A DNA stretch of 64,000 bases from Nitzschia sp. DOCU1 (GCA_951394045.1 OX595995.1:1488001-1552000); one strand, 5' to 3'. Counted from the stretch's first letter, positions 32,149-43,532 are shown. Numbers and translations: made by a program. The notes: a model not told the origin generated them from the letters alone.

Positions 32149-34052
32149 ATGGCTACCCATCCTGCTGCCGCTAGCTCAAAGTCTTCCACTGCCACTTCTC
32201 TTCGAAACAAGAACCACTCTGGTTCTGCCGTCATCATCCAGCACTCTATTACGTCACCGGCCCCTGTAACTCCCGTGATTCGCATCAAACGACAAAATTG
32301 TTGGTGGCTGTTGGGGGCCCTGGCGCTTATCTATGTCATTGGAGTTCATTGGGGGGTCCATTTGGCACACTCGTCGAATTTTGTCAATGACGACGTTGTC
32401 TCAGTCCAAGATTCTTTACAGGCGTGGTCGAGCATGTGGGAATCGTACGTGGAACCCATGTGGGATAGTCTGAATGGCGATGAAGACACTCCCAGTTTTT
32501 CCAGCAAAATGTACAAGCTCGTGACGAATTCCAATACGAATAACACTACCAAGAAAAAGTGGCAACCCGAAACACCCCGCTTTACAGCTCCCGAAACATT
32601 GAAATTGCCCAAACCTATCATTAATGTCGGATTTCCAAAGGTACGTCGGCAGCTGTGTCATGACTGGAGACAAATCACATTCCATCTAATACTTACTCTG
32701 AACTTTAGGCCGGTACTTCGACAATTTTTAGTTTCTTTCATTGCAATGGCCTCAAAGGTCAACATTGGTTTTGTTGTGAACCACAACATCATCCTCAAGG
32801 CACGGAACATAGCCATTTAATGAGTCGGTGTATTTTGGACAATTTAATTCACAATCATCGTTTTCAATTGAATACTTCGCAAGCGAAACGACAGTTGTTC
32901 GAAGGATGTGGCGAGTATGACTTTTACAGTGAAATTAATGGTCCGCGGGTGTTTCATGAAACACGGCATCGACAAGTTCGAGATGACGGCTCTTTGGATA
33001 CACGAGGGTACACGAAAAAATATCCCCGTTTGCTTTTACCCCAACATCACTATTTGGAAAAGATTCACCAACAATTTCCCAATGCAACGCTGATTTTAAA
33101 CTTGAGACCGACAGACGAATGGGTCCAGAGTGTCATGCGATGGACTTCTACCCTGAAACAAGAAATTCCCAATGAATTTTGGTTTCAAGATCAAACGCGT
33201 GGCTTTCAGGCATTTCAGGATAATGCGACTCTTTTAAAATATGGCATTACCCAACTACCGCCTCGCAAAATATCGCAAATCAATGCTACCTTGGCGTATA
33301 TTATGGAATATCATTCCAACTATGTACGAGACTTTGTCCGGCGGCATCCCTCTCATGCACTGCTCGAAGTCGATATTACGGATCCTGAAGCGGGTCAAAA
33401 GCTGGCGGATGCCTTTGGTTTGAATGAAACGTGTTGGGGTCATCGCAATCAAAATCTATTTGTTGCCAACGGCACGCATCCGATCGAACTCTTGTTTACC
33501 AATGGCAAATTTCAAACCTTTTTGGAACAACAATCGTCCCGCAAAGACGCCTTGCGTCAAAAATTGGCGGAAAAGAAACGCCAACAACAAAATGCCCACA
33601 AAACGAATACTGGAGTTTTGCAAACTATATGGGATTCCTTTCGCGCCATGAGTGGGAATGCACCCGAATGGGAAATTCTTGCGCCAGAGGACAAGAGCAA
33701 CAATATCGACTTGGCCGATTTTGAGCGTACGCGGGAACAACGCATGAAACGTTTAAAAGGTCACCCCAAAGGACGGGGTGGCGGCCGCGGCAAAGTCTTT
33801 GGCAATTTCGATGGATGGCCCTTACCACGCGGCTCCAGTAATAGGATGGAAGACCAAGAAGAAAGCGACGACGAAGAAGAAGGCTTTGCAGCAGGCTCTT
33901 TGGCTCGTGATGGTGGTGGTACCATGATTCGGGAGGAACTGGAAACCTATCAAGTTGGCGATGGAAGCAAGGAAGCTCGCCAGGCACGAAAAGAAATCTA
34001 TCAAGAACGGCTACGGGATATGAAGGACAGAAGCTCTGCCAACGGTAAATGA
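32149..34052 (+). CDS. Membrane-anchored sulfotransferase-like protein
   Basis: Exon 1 is 32149-32640 and exon 2 32709-34052, with a 68-bp intron (GTACGT...TTTAG) between Lys and Ala of the P-loop; the product is 611 residues. The N-terminal 45 residues are Ser/Thr-rich, then one TM helix ('WWLLGALALIYVIGVHW', about 47-63) gives a type II Golgi topology. After splicing the 5'-phosphosulfate loop reads GFPKAGTSTIFSFF. The 3'-phosphate site is LNLRPTDEWVQSVMRW, with the expected Arg and Ser. So it should transfer sulfate from PAPS to a glycan or other lumenal acceptor (family knowledge); the acceptor is unknown. The last 130 residues are charged and Gly/Arg-rich, unusual for the family. The ATG has a Kozak-like ACCATGG; without the intron the exons look like two ORFs. 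Confidence 0.8.
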
Positions 34053-34521
34053 AGGAGTCAAAATAGGAATACATGCTGTAGATCTGGAACCGAAAACCTC
34101 TATCCTGTCGAGGATGCAAAGCGAGCAAGCTCTAACGAGGTACAAAAGGAGAAGTTTCCTTGCAAAACGGCTACGGTAAGTTTAGCTATCAATGCAAATG
34201 TTAGCTCTTATTTCAGGCCGATAGTAGTTTATGCAAGTATGAGTAGTTGGACCAACATGCTTTGCGGGGACGACGACAAGACGCTGGATTTGTCCAGTCG
34301 TAGAGGTCGAAGATCTCCTGGAAATTTTCCTGCGATCGTTTTTTGGCGCCGACGACGATGACGACCACGCCTTCTGGCAGCAGCAGCAGCAGCAGCAGTA
34401 GCGGCAGCGATCGAGAGACGCAGTCAGGCGACTGTTGGCATTATCCGACAGCAGCGGTTGATCACCAAAAGAAAAGGAAACTCTTTTTGCTATCATCATC
34501 GTCATCGAGCAGTACTACAGT
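34053..34521. other. Intergenic between sulfotransferase and 2H phosphoesterase genes
   Basis: It holds a CAG/AGC microsatellite (about 34379-34400, seven units). No gene seen; presumed 3' UTR and promoter. Confidence 0.5.
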
Positions 34522-35259
34522 ATGACTTCGGCAAAGCCCCGCGATGGACCAGCAACGTCCTTTTATGCCGACCCGTTTGTCGGTGCCATTTACCGAGGGG
34601 AATCGGATTATTTCGATCTGGTCATGCATGCAGGTGCCCCCCTGCTGGTGGAACCGGAGGACTTGAAGGCATATGATGACTTTGTCCAGCTCGTACAGAA
34701 TTGCTTGGATCCGCGAGACTTGGAGGGAGATCATCCCACCGCATTCTTTTATGAGCCCGACTATTTACATGTGACAATTGCGACCTTGTATCCCATGGAA
34801 AAGCAGAGTTCCGACGTGGACTATGATGAAATCAAGACTTATTTTAAAGGCCTGGTAGAAGAAGCTTCGCAACGACCGGAATGGCCCCAAAAGTCTCTAC
34901 AGCTACACCTAGAATCGGCGCAGCTGGGGTCCAAGGCAGGAATTTTGCTCTGGAAGGAAGTGACGGGGGCCATGTCCAAGATTCGAGAGTGCTTGGTTGC
35001 TACGGAAAACGAACGATTGGGCTCGTCCTGGACAATCCACAGCATCCCCGGCATTGTACATACGACCTTTCTGCGCTTTGCCGAGGATCCAAAGACAAAT
35101 GGAGAAGTACTTCAAGAACAATTTCAAACAACGGTTCTACCTGTCGTTCCAGGGATCTTTGATCGAACCGTATCCGTATCCAAAGCTCACTTGGTTTGCG
35201 AAACAACGCCGTACATGCGTGACAAGCAGGTCATTTGGACCATTGATCTAGCAAAATGA
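34522..35259 (+). CDS. 2H phosphoesterase-like (LigT-type) protein
   Basis: A single exon of 245 residues. Two His-x-Thr-type motifs at the expected spacing define the fold: LHVTIATL (about residue 83) and VHTTFLRF (about residue 179). In 2H phosphoesterases these two His-x-Thr/Ser pairs line a shared active site that opens cyclic phosphodiesters, for example 2',3'-cyclic phosphates or ADP-ribose cyclic phosphate. The sequence between them is helical and charged, as usual. No signal peptide is visible, so probably cytosolic or nuclear. The exact substrate cannot be told; 'FYADPFVGAIYRGESDYFD' at the N-terminus is a feature I do not recognise. Confident on the fold, not on the substrate. Confidence 0.7.
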   Translation: MTSAKPRDGPATSFYADPFVGAIYRGESDYFDLVMHAGAPLLVEPEDLKAYDDFVQLVQNCLDPRDLEGDHPTAFFYEPDYLHVTIATLYPMEKQSSDVDYDEIKTYFKGLVEEASQRPEWPQKSLQLHLESAQLGSKAGILLWKEVTGAMSKIRECLVATENERLGSSWTIHSIPGIVHTTFLRFAEDPKTNGEVLQEQFQTTVLPVVPGIFDRTVSVSKAHLVCETTPYMRDKQVIWTIDLAK

Positions 35260-35404
35260 TGAGGTATCAAAATCGCCGGTGGTGGCACCAACGTCGCCAT
35301 GCACAAGATATTATCGGGGGAGGATTTTGGCTGAAGCTTTGGACTATCAATCGCCCTGGGCGCCACATGATGCGGGGCTACCCATGCTTGGAATGGGTAC
35401 TCGA

Positions 35405-35929
35405 TTAACTATGGCAAAGCCTCCTTGACGGCGCCTCTGTAAAGTGGCAGATGCAATGATCCAAAGAATTTCCCCCGCCCTGCGGATCCTTTTGTCTGCC
35501 GATTCGTTGACCGCGAGTCCTTTTATTGGCCTTATTGCTGCTGCCGACCAATATCTTTCCAAGAGATGTCAGCAACAGCCAGTGACGCCCCCCACCACGC
35601 CGCCGTCTGCCACAAGTGTCGAACCTTCCTGCGACTGGAGCGCGCCAAGAAGACGCATTGTTATCTCTGACGTAGAAAGTATAGATATAGATCTGCTGCG
35701 TAGAAGTGGCGTTGCATTCATCAGCAGCAATGCCCATGTAGCAATGACCCGCATACGACGGGGATAGGCCAGATGCTGCCTTCTGGTACCCCTTTTTCTC
35801 TTCGGCATGAAAATCTTTGACTTCTCCGGAGATACTACCGTAGCTACCGAGGGAGTGCAAGAGCCCTGAGCCGGAGAATCTTGTGTTACTATCGTCTTTA
35901 TTGTTGTTCCAGTGGCCTAATAGCGGCAT
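35405..35929 (-). CDS. Hypothetical ORF, low support
   Basis: An ATG-started open frame of 174 codons with no recognisable domain. The first 80 residues (Ser/Gly-rich, 'HSLGSYGSISGEVKDFHAEE') look protein-like. The last 60 become Arg/Gly-rich and unlike a real protein, so the true gene, if any, may splice out near 35690. It is convergent with the 2H phosphoesterase gene. It may be spurious. Confidence 0.25.
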   Translation of the reverse strand: MPLLGHWNNNKDDSNTRFSGSGLLHSLGSYGSISGEVKDFHAEEKKGYQKAASGLSPSYAGHCYMGIAADECNATSTQQIYIYTFYVRDNNASSWRAPVAGRFDTCGRRRRGGGRHWLLLTSLGKILVGSSNKANKRTRGQRIGRQKDPQGGGNSLDHCICHFTEAPSRRLCHS

Positions 35930-37061
35930 TCGTCAGCAAGTTGAATAATCGCAGCTCGTCGTCAAGTGCGGAGTTTCAATGACCCAGCCAGTTCAGAAGC
36001 AATTGTCCGAATGCAATAGCATGAACGAAATAGCAAGCTAAGATACTAAAAAGCATAGCGCTGCCATCTATGATCCTACTAGCTAACAACTCGAACTACC
36101 TTGTTATGGGGCCACCCGGTATCGTGTCAGTGTGAGGCTGACGACGTAAACAGGGAGCTATGGGGGGTAGAAAAGATCGACGAACTACTACGCATTTCTA
36201 TATCCTATTTGCGGGATGGGTGTCTTGTTGCTGCTGTATGTGGCAACTAGTTGACAAGGAAATAGTCCGACGTTAAGACATATGAGGTGTCGCTTACCTA
36301 GTTTTACTATCAGCGGTCTTTTCTACCGGTAGTTAGACAATATCGGTATCTCTCCGGAGCAAATTTGTCCGCCTTTCTGAGCCCGGTGGCGATCGGCGGT
36401 CGGACGAAACCAGACCTCGCACACACACGACTTAACAATTCTTTCGGTAGTGGACCTCGAGCTTGAACCGCCACTAAAGTTCGGCGATAAATCCAAATGA
36501 CGATAGAGGTTCCCGGAACTTTTCGGTACTTCCGAAAAAGTTCCTGACATAGGAAGAGAGAATGAACACGTTCCCATGGATGTGAATGACGTTTATCAAT
36601 ACACGGTCCATTCAAGTCGTAGAATACGATGTGATAGTGGTCTACGCCAACAAATATTTAATGCAGCGCCACATATATATTTTGTCCCTAAGCCCTTTCT
36701 TGCTACAAAATTTTCAGACCTCACGCATCACTGCGGAAGGAGTGTGAGTCAGGGCGGGATCCGACACTTAATGATGTGGCTTGCAAGATTTCTTAGGCTT
36801 CTAACTGTTTGGGCCCCAGAATGGTTCCAAACGGTTCTTGCGTTCGCGATTTCTTGCGATTTGTGTATATGCCTCACTTCGCAACTACAAATCCCCACTC
36901 AAATCTTCAAGTGCCGTGACTTTTTTCTCCGATATCATTGGTCGATCGAAAATTCGCATATGGCCACAAGCAAAGTTCTCATTTACCAGGGTCTCATAAA
37001 ACCATTATCGGCTTTCCTATCATCCAACAAACACAACTTTATCCTCTACTACACAAACATC
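35930..37061. other. Intergenic, no confident gene
   Basis: The frame of the downstream gene stays open back to an ATG at 36576 (162 extra codons: 'MDVNDVYQYTVHSSRRIRC'). That stretch lacks the composition of the body and has no motif, so I treat it as 5' flank, not coding. Confidence 0.4.
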
Positions 37062-37783
37062 ATGGTATCTGTTCGAATCATTACTGTTAGACAATCGTCT
37101 TCTTCCTCTGTGAAGAATGCTCTATCAGAGTCCAAAGAAGACAATCTCCAAACTTCGTTTCGCTACGAGGAGGATGATGCCGCCACGGTGTCGACATCCT
37201 CAAGCCCCAGTGAACTCTTTTCTCCTTCCGACCTGCTGCTGGAAGCTCCTGTGAGCACTTCCGCAGTGAATTCCGAATTTGTGGCAGTCACAGAAGTAGT
37301 GTCTGCGGCGGTGGTTCCATCCGCAGCAGCACCCCGCAAACAGGTTCGCTTTGGATCTCTCCAAATCCACGAACACGTCATGGAACTTGGTGGAAGCGGC
37401 ATTCCACGGGCGGGCGGTGCTCCCGTCACTTTGGGCTGGGAACGTCAAGCTCATTACGAAGTCGCTGTCGAAGAGTATGATGATCTCAAGACTCATTCTC
37501 GAACAGGAGAAGAACTTTTGTTGCGAAAACAAGATCGCGTGGAATTGTAAGTTTTTCTATTTCGTGGAACTTTGTGTACATTGAAGAAGACGCATATATC
37601 TCACACTATACCTTCTTTTTCGACGACAGTCTTTTGGGAAATGGATTTACCATGAGAGAAATCAATGATGCGACGGCTCAAGCGGATGTGATTCGAGCGA
37701 GCCGAGCAGTTTCCTTTCGACAATCGTGTTCCAAAATTTCGAAAATCAAGTCCGCTCTCAAAAACGTTATTCGCCGCCGATGA
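37062..37783 (+). CDS. Conserved stramenopile hypothetical protein ('VRFGSLQI...LGW' type)
   Basis: Exon 1 is 37062-37546 and exon 2 37630-37783, with an 83-bp intron (GTAAGT...GACAG, phase 2); 212 residues. The N-terminal 100 residues are Ser/Val-rich and disordered. The core has a Lys-Gln-Val-Arg-Phe-Gly start, 'LQIHEHVMELGGSG', then 'GGAPVTLGWERQ'. This resembles a short domain I know from many diatom and oomycete proteins (VxFxxVxIrEy...LGDNP...GpPlxLgW) whose function is unknown. The second half is helical and basic ('LLRKQDRVE', 'KIKSALKNVIRRR'). Expanded families of this type occur in diatoms. It is likely nuclear or cytosolic; no signal peptide. No function is assigned. Confidence 0.65.
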
Positions 37784-38711
37784 ATGATCCACAGAAAGTG
37801 GCTCTCAACACTACAGCAAGAGGTCCCGTACACTTGTTGAGTGGCATGGTTCGTGTGAACGGTTGCAATCGCTGTTATAGAGTCAGTCATCCATCGACTT
37901 TTGCTCCGAACAAAGTGGTGTAGGTTGGATGCTCGTACCGAATCATTTGTGGACCTCTTAAGGATCCCTGCGATCGGATATCGATATTATGACTCTGATC
38001 CATCACACAAGGCAAAACGCCTAGTATGATTCTCTTTTTCTGCCTTGCAATAGGCACGTACCATTTCTGCAGAGGAAGCAACAACTGCTTCCTTTTTGCT
38101 TATAAACTATCATAACTTTAGCATGAGATTACTTTGCCGAATGTACTTTAGAAATAGGTAGTCATTTGAGAGCTTTGGTGTAAGCAAGTCAACATCGTAC
38201 GGAGGGTCGAACCAGCAGTAAGACCAAACAGGAGATGCAAGAAACACACGAGTTAGTAGGCGGACGAGCATCCCTAACGTCCATGTTCGGCCGTGGTGTA
38301 CACACCTGATTTGCCGATCCCCGCCATGGCTAGTCATTACAATAACTAAGATCTAGCTAGGACGTTGGACCATCATTCCTAGCAGTGAGTAGTAACGAGT
38401 GGAGAGGAGGCATTCCACGCGAGAGGGCCACGCAATGGACGCGAGAGTTCCTGAAACTCGGCCATTTGTTACAACGATAGTAGTATTCCCCCTAACCCCC
38501 TGCTCATGGACACTACGGACTAATATCTGACGTGATCATTCAAGTTTATATAATGACGTACCCCATCCGTCCGCAAAGTTATAGTAAGCCCATCTCCGAC
38601 ATTTCTAGAACTGCAACATTATACTCCAGTGGCGACGGACATTTCCGGCATGTCTAGTAGAATTGCAACATTCGAATACACCACTTGTTTCACATGACAT
38701 TTTATTTCTTA
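37784..38711. other. Intergenic, nothing recognised
   Basis: AT-rich flank between convergent genes. I found no RNA gene, no ORF with motifs and no repeat above about 15 bp, apart from a short near-repeat at 38600-38670 (CATTTC-, GAA-TGCAACATT). Confidence 0.45.
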
Positions 38712-39770
38712 CTATTCCGTTTTGGAAGTTTCCCAGTTGGCTGGCCGATCAAATACTAGGGTGGTTTCATCCGAATCTACGGCTTGATATCGATATCCTT
38801 CATAATCAAAGTCTTGTAGCTGTGACACACAAGTGACTCTGTGCAAAGCACAATACCTTACCAATAAACCTCGTGCCCGCTTGGCATGGACTGCCAATAC
38901 TCGACCATCATGTCGAAAGACCACTTTAATCAAACGTTGCGGTGGGCATTCCACTGCTGCCACATATTCTTCGGAAGCAACATTGACGACTACGACATGA
39001 TTCGCTTCTTGTCGAATCGCATCTCGAATGGCTGGGCGCCAATACTCACTGAGTTTGGAGGGTGATTTGGCGGTTTGCAAATTTTTCCATAAATTTTGAG
39101 TGTTCATTTCCAATCGATACGGCTGCACAACATCCATGGGACGTAACCATCCATACAAGGCATCCAAAATGCGTAGTGTGGACTGTAAGTACTCCAAAGC
39201 GTCAGTGTCTAAACTGTCCACATCCAATCCTTGATAGGCCACACCTTTAAAAGCAAAGATAGCAGGTTTACTTCCTGGTGAAGTGGGTGGGGGAGATGGA
39301 TCTTCATCTTCCTCGCCATAGGAATACAATTCCATTTGATCCCAGTGGGCCTTGGCTTCTGCGGCTAATTTTGGACTGACGCCTAACATGTCTTGGAGAC
39401 TTTCCAAAGATTTAGCATGATCTTTCATGACTCGTATCAACTGATTCGTTTTGGCCTTGTCACAACGGGGGGTCGTCCAAGGAATCGGATCGTCTCGTTG
39501 CCTATGAGAAGACAAATCCAAGGTTTTGGCTGGACTCAAAATCAAAATCAACTTGCCCACGGGAACTTGAGGTTTGAATGTTACAGATGGAGAAGCTACT
39601 GCAGCAGCAGCTGCAGCTCCATTAGATGATGATGAATCCGACGACGACGAGCCGGACTTGACCTTTTTATCTTCTGGCTCTGGAGCCAGGGCAGCAGCTG
39701 CGCCTTCGGCTACTTCCTCTTCGTTCGATTTGCGCTTTCGGGCGCCGCTTCTTCGGGGAGGAGGAGACAT
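38712..39770 (-). CDS. yaaA: YaaA / UPF0246 family protein
   Basis: A single exon of 352 residues. After a 70-residue low-complexity head (RKRKSNEEE, then Ser and Ala runs), the YaaA domain begins 'GKLILILSPAKTLD', the family's defining start. It continues with 'LIRVMKDHAKSLESLQDMLGVS', 'IFAFKGVAYQGLD', 'LRILDALYGWLRPMDVVQPYRLEM' and 'HAKRARGLLVRYC'. Bacterial YaaA (about 258 residues) binds DNA and limits intracellular iron and oxidative damage under peroxide stress. Whether the diatom protein does the same is inference. The basic, Ser-rich head could be a nuclear signal, since it has RKRK and KKVK clusters. Divergent from the lipase gene. Confidence 0.9.
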   Translation of the reverse strand: MSPPPRRSGARKRKSNEEEVAEGAAAALAPEPEDKKVKSGSSSSDSSSSNGAAAAAAVASPSVTFKPQVPVGKLILILSPAKTLDLSSHRQRDDPIPWTTPRCDKAKTNQLIRVMKDHAKSLESLQDMLGVSPKLAAEAKAHWDQMELYSYGEEDEDPSPPPTSPGSKPAIFAFKGVAYQGLDVDSLDTDALEYLQSTLRILDALYGWLRPMDVVQPYRLEMNTQNLWKNLQTAKSPSKLSEYWRPAIRDAIRQEANHVVVVNVASEEYVAAVECPPQRLIKVVFRHDGRVLAVHAKRARGLLVRYCALHRVTCVSQLQDFDYEGYRYQAVDSDETTLVFDRPANWETSKTE

Positions 39771-40383
39771 GATGACAAGTGTGGTTAGTTGGTTAGTTGG
39801 ACGACAATACTACCTGGTAGCTTGCATCTATTTTTGTTTGGATATAAAGGCCCTCAGTGAAGTGCTCACATCCACACAACACATCATGGTAGATGGAGAA
39901 TGTCTGTTGTTGATGTTGATGGGATGGGGGGTGTTCCGTGATCGGCATCGTCTTCTCTTTACGACGTCCACTGACTACATCGACTCACTTTGATTGGATG
40001 GCAGGGGTGCGAGGAGAGCGTTGGTTCCACGCTAATAGACGTATATGTATGGACATACGTTCCTATAAATGGCACCACAATACCGTTAGTGTCGCCGTGG
40101 AACGCAATCTTGGCGGAGAAAATGCCACGAAGAGATCTTTGTTTCATTTTACCACGTGTTTTGAAGATGAAAATGGATCATAAGATAGCGGCAGGTCGAC
40201 TCGTCATACTAATGTGTCTCTTGCAACCTCTTTCCATGGCCCCCAACATCCATCTTCTACTCGAGTGAGTGCTTTCTTAAACGAGTTGCTAGAGTTGCTG
40301 TTGCTGTGATCCTACCGGTTCCCGACCAGCCCGACGACGACGAATCTGCTTTCTTTGTTGGCCACCACAAGCCACTATCACTC
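39771..40383. promoter_or_regulatory. Divergent promoter region between yaaA-like and lipase genes
   Basis: 612 bp between two gene starts on opposite strands. A TATATAAA-like box is not obvious; GATATAAAG lies at 39840. Both promoters must lie here. No other gene seen. Confidence 0.45.
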
Positions 40384-42477
40384 ATGAGGCGACTAGCACG
40401 GGCATGCCGGCAGCATACTCTCACATCTGTGGGAGCCTGTCTTCGGGCTGTCATCGTCGTCGTGTTCTTGCTGCCTTCACCTCATGCCACGATAATAGTA
40501 GTTGCCTACCAGGCTACTAGTAAAAGCAGCAGCATCAAGTACCGACGGTCATCTGAGAAATTAGTGACCAGTCCACTCTTTTTGGCATCACGACGACAAG
40601 CACACGTTGCATCACGAACGGGTTGGACAAACTCTCACCTATTTCCTTTGCGGCGTCGACCCACAATGTCCTCTGTCATCGTCGCTACTAGAGTTCGTTC
40701 GGGTGGGGCATCTGCACCAACGCCCTCATCTGAGGGAATGCCTCCCACCACACAATTCTCCAAACGTGTTTTAGTGGCTCGAGTATTGGTGGTGGCTTTG
40801 ATTTTTGGACTAGGATTTCGATTGGGAGTGACTCAACCCGAAGCTGCCATCATGAAACGTTTGCTTGTCGAGTCCTCGGCTACTGGCACCACGATGACCG
40901 TCACGAGAAAAGGACAAGTAACTACCTTGGTATTGGCATCAACAGTAGTAGGCTTATTGTTACGGGATGGGTGGAATGCCATTCCAGCATGGGCCAAGCC
41001 TAGTATTGTCAAGAGAGCAATTTCAGATACAAAACGATTGTTTGGAATGGCAGCATCCTCCGACAGCGCTGCTAGTAGCGATACCAGCCAAGGTGGTGAT
41101 GGCGTCGACGATGATATTTCCGACTTCACCACTCTAGCCATGAAATTAAAGGGCGTAATGGATGTTGCCAAACGGCGCATGTCGGCCGATGATACTACTA
41201 TGGATGAAGAATTCAATTTGCAAGCGTCCTTTTTTGCGCTACTGACGTTGATTCAACAACTCAAAGCGTCGAGTGCTCCAACCAGAGATGAATGGTACGC
41301 GTCGTGTGGTCCAAAAATCACCTCAACAGACGTTTATGGTTTGGACGAATGGATGGATTTGGCTGATGCTGCCTACAATGAGTTTGCCGAAGAAGAAGAA
41401 GGAATGACATTACCCCGCTATTTGCAAGAACGAGGATACGATTTGATCAAGCATGACAAGACAGTTTTGCCAGGGTATTTGGGACATTATGTGGCGTTGG
41501 ATCAAACCCAAAAAGTCGCCTTGATTGGAGTCAAGGGCACGAGTAGTTTGGAAGATTTGATTACTGACATGTGCGGAGCCGCCATTTCGTACGAGTTACA
41601 AGACGGCCCATTTGTCCAAGAAGGCCCGACCACTATTCGAGCGCATGAAGGTATACTCTTGTCGAGTAAACGACTAGCGGATACCCTGCAGCCGCTCGTG
41701 GAAAAGTTACTGTTACCATCGGGTTACCAAATTGTGGTGGTGGGGCATTCCCTGGGTGCAGCCGCCGCTGCCTTGCTGGCTGTATTGTTGCAATCGCGAA
41801 TCCCCGACTTGCGACCATCGTCGGAACAAGCCACGAGCGACCATAAACTACACGTCTACGCTTTTGCGAGCCCGCCAAATCTGGACTTGGCAAGTGCTCA
41901 AGCCTGTGAATCCTTTGTCACTACGATTGTCAACAACTGCGATGTCATTCCGCGATGCAACGCGGGTCCGGTATTGGTCACAATGGAGCTTCTCAAAGTC
42001 ATCAATCAAAAGTTGCTGGAGCGACAAGCCCTACTAAATGGAGATGATAAAAAGGCTACGAAACTGTCGGGCTTTAAGTCCACGTGGCAGTTCATTCAAA
42101 GTCTTCGAAAGCAGAGAAAGCCTAATGACAACGACGACAAGGACGAAGAGCCCCCACTGATGACTTCTGAGGAGTTGGCTGTGGCTATTGATCAAGCATT
42201 GAATGAAGTAGGTTCCCACGAAGAAGATCAAGATCAGTTGTACGTGTCTGGTAAGGTGTTTCTCATGTACGACTTGTGGGAGGAAGAATCCAAGTACCAC
42301 GAAGAAAAAGCCATTGCTGAAGGAAGCCAGGAAGACAGCTATGACTATAGCGCCGATCGTGCGGTGGTGGCCAAACCCACGGCAAAAGTTCTGCGTTATT
42401 TGGAATTTGACGGACGAATGGTTGAAGATCATCTAGCGCCGTCCTACAAAAGCAGCTTAAGAACCCTCTGTCGATGA
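40384..42477 (+). CDS. Class 3 lipase (diacylglycerol-lipase type), membrane or secretory
   Basis: A single exon of 697 residues, taking the first in-frame ATG (40384). The N-terminus has a hydrophobic, signal-anchor-like run ('AVIVVVFLLPSPHATIIVVAY'), a second at 'LVARVLVVALIFGLGFRLG', and a third at 'TTLVLASTVVGLLLRDG'. The alpha/beta-hydrolase core contains 'VALIGVKGTSSLEDLITDM', the nucleophile elbow GHSLG (Ser456), and 'VYAFASPPNLDL' with 'VNNCDVIPRC', which supplies the Asp. A late 'VEDHLAPSY' provides the likely His. Class 3 lipases hydrolyse acylglycerols, often at sn-1. Between Asp and His lies an acidic insertion of about 120 residues. Membrane association fits the N-terminus, but the compartment (ER or plastid) is uncertain. 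Confidence 0.85.
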   Translation: MRRLARACRQHTLTSVGACLRAVIVVVFLLPSPHATIIVVAYQATSKSSSIKYRRSSEKLVTSPLFLASRRQAHVASRTGWTNSHLFPLRRRPTMSSVIVATRVRSGGASAPTPSSEGMPPTTQFSKRVLVARVLVVALIFGLGFRLGVTQPEAAIMKRLLVESSATGTTMTVTRKGQVTTLVLASTVVGLLLRDGWNAIPAWAKPSIVKRAISDTKRLFGMAASSDSAASSDTSQGGDGVDDDISDFTTLAMKLKGVMDVAKRRMSADDTTMDEEFNLQASFFALLTLIQQLKASSAPTRDEWYASCGPKITSTDVYGLDEWMDLADAAYNEFAEEEEGMTLPRYLQERGYDLIKHDKTVLPGYLGHYVALDQTQKVALIGVKGTSSLEDLITDMCGAAISYELQDGPFVQEGPTTIRAHEGILLSSKRLADTLQPLVEKLLLPSGYQIVVVGHSLGAAAAALLAVLLQSRIPDLRPSSEQATSDHKLHVYAFASPPNLDLASAQACESFVTTIVNNCDVIPRCNAGPVLVTMELLKVINQKLLERQALLNGDDKKATKLSGFKSTWQFIQSLRKQRKPNDNDDKDEEPPLMTSEELAVAIDQALNEVGSHEEDQDQLYVSGKVFLMYDLWEEESKYHEEKAIAEGSQEDSYDYSADRAVVAKPTAKVLRYLEFDGRMVEDHLAPSYKSSLRTLCR

Positions 42478-42537
42478 TACTAAACTGTCGGAACCAGTCA
42501 AGGCTAATTCTAGTTTACTCATTGATTACAGTATTAG

Positions 42538-43532
42538 TTAGAACATTGCCGGTCCATCGCCCCCTTTTCTCCTGTTTGGCAACGAAAGTTTCTTGAGGAT
42601 TTCATGTAACCCTTCCTTCATGATTGCATGATGTTCCTCAGTGACGATTTGTTCACAAATCCTGGTGTATAGTGGACGATATTTTATGAAAGGTGTTGAA
42701 GACTCACCCAGCAATTGAGACATCGAAACATCGTTCTGACTTGTCTCAATTTCATCTTCATTTTCTGGGAAGTAGACGACTCCATCATCCGACGTGTCGG
42801 ACTTGAGCACCACAAAAATGATGAGAAGTTAAAACATTTGGACATTTCTAACGCTTCGTATTGACAAACGTACATGTAGGGATGCACGTCCCTTCTTTCG
42901 TTTCCCTTTGCCTTTGAATTGGTCGGGGTCTGCTTTTGCATGAAAACAGTGTTTCATGCACCCAGGACCCTGCTGAAGCAAGAACCACCTGCTCTCAGTT
43001 TCACAGAAGAAGATTTTCAGTCGGAATGGACACTTTTCACTTGGATTCAAGGGCCTGTTAGTCTTTGTTTGCCGACCCGTGACGCCGCGACTTTTCGCGG
43101 CAACTATTCCTCTCTTACACCCAAGTATAATTTTTTTGTAGCCAGGTTGGGTCGTCTCCGGACCGGTAGAAACTACAGTGAAACCCTGTTTGTTGCAAGG
43201 TGAAGAAAAATACTGAACAACACCACTCCTTTGTTCCTTGGTGTACTCCCCGTAGCAGGGCGGCAACCACCACTTGGGGAGCTGCCGCAAAGCAGTAAAA
43301 AGTTCAGAACATTACAGCGTTACAACGTTGTAACGTTAGAATATTGCAATTTTACGACCTTATAAAGTCCGCGAATACTCACATTTAGCAATTTGGGGCG
43401 TAGGGCTTTCTTTCCCCCTTGCTCTGGTGAAACACAAGAGGCAATGTCGACCTTAATGGGAGGGGATTCTGGGTCAGTGGAAGCATAAACTTCCACCAAC
43501 AAATCTTTGGCATACCATTCGTTGGTCTCCTC
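42538..43532 (-). CDS. FAR1/MULE-transposase-related gene, 5' end unresolved
   Basis: Three consecutive exons join in phase 0: 43532-43383, 43281-42874 and 42801-42538, with introns of 101 bp (GTGAGT...GGCAG) and 72 bp (GTACGT...TCAAG). The middle exon has a FAR1/WRKY-GCM1-like zinc ligand set: 'EKCPFRLKIFFCETESRWFL' then 'GPGCMKHCFH'. The last exon is helical ('YTRICEQIVTEEHHAIMKEG') and ends after 'LPNRRKG'. In diatoms this arrangement occurs in Mutator-like transposase derivatives that have lost the DDE core. So it is a domesticated or residual DNA-binding protein (inference). The first exon is not settled: 'MFPWYGGDGMPFVFREKAYH' at 43780-43616 is a candidate, but no clean splice joins it. 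Confidence 0.5.

Noticed and set aside
35444..35767. 107-codon + strand frame with GTG start
   Set aside because: It needs a non-ATG start, has no motif and overlaps a better (but still weak) frame on the other strand.
36576..37061. N-terminal extension of the 37.1-kb gene by 162 codons
   Set aside because: The composition is unlike the rest of the protein, no motif is present, and an ATG at 37062 starts the Ser/Val-rich body. It is open by chance as far as I can tell.
38140..38340. Possible tRNA (GGTTCGACC-like arm on the - strand)
   Set aside because: The flanking bases do not form the acceptor or the other arms.
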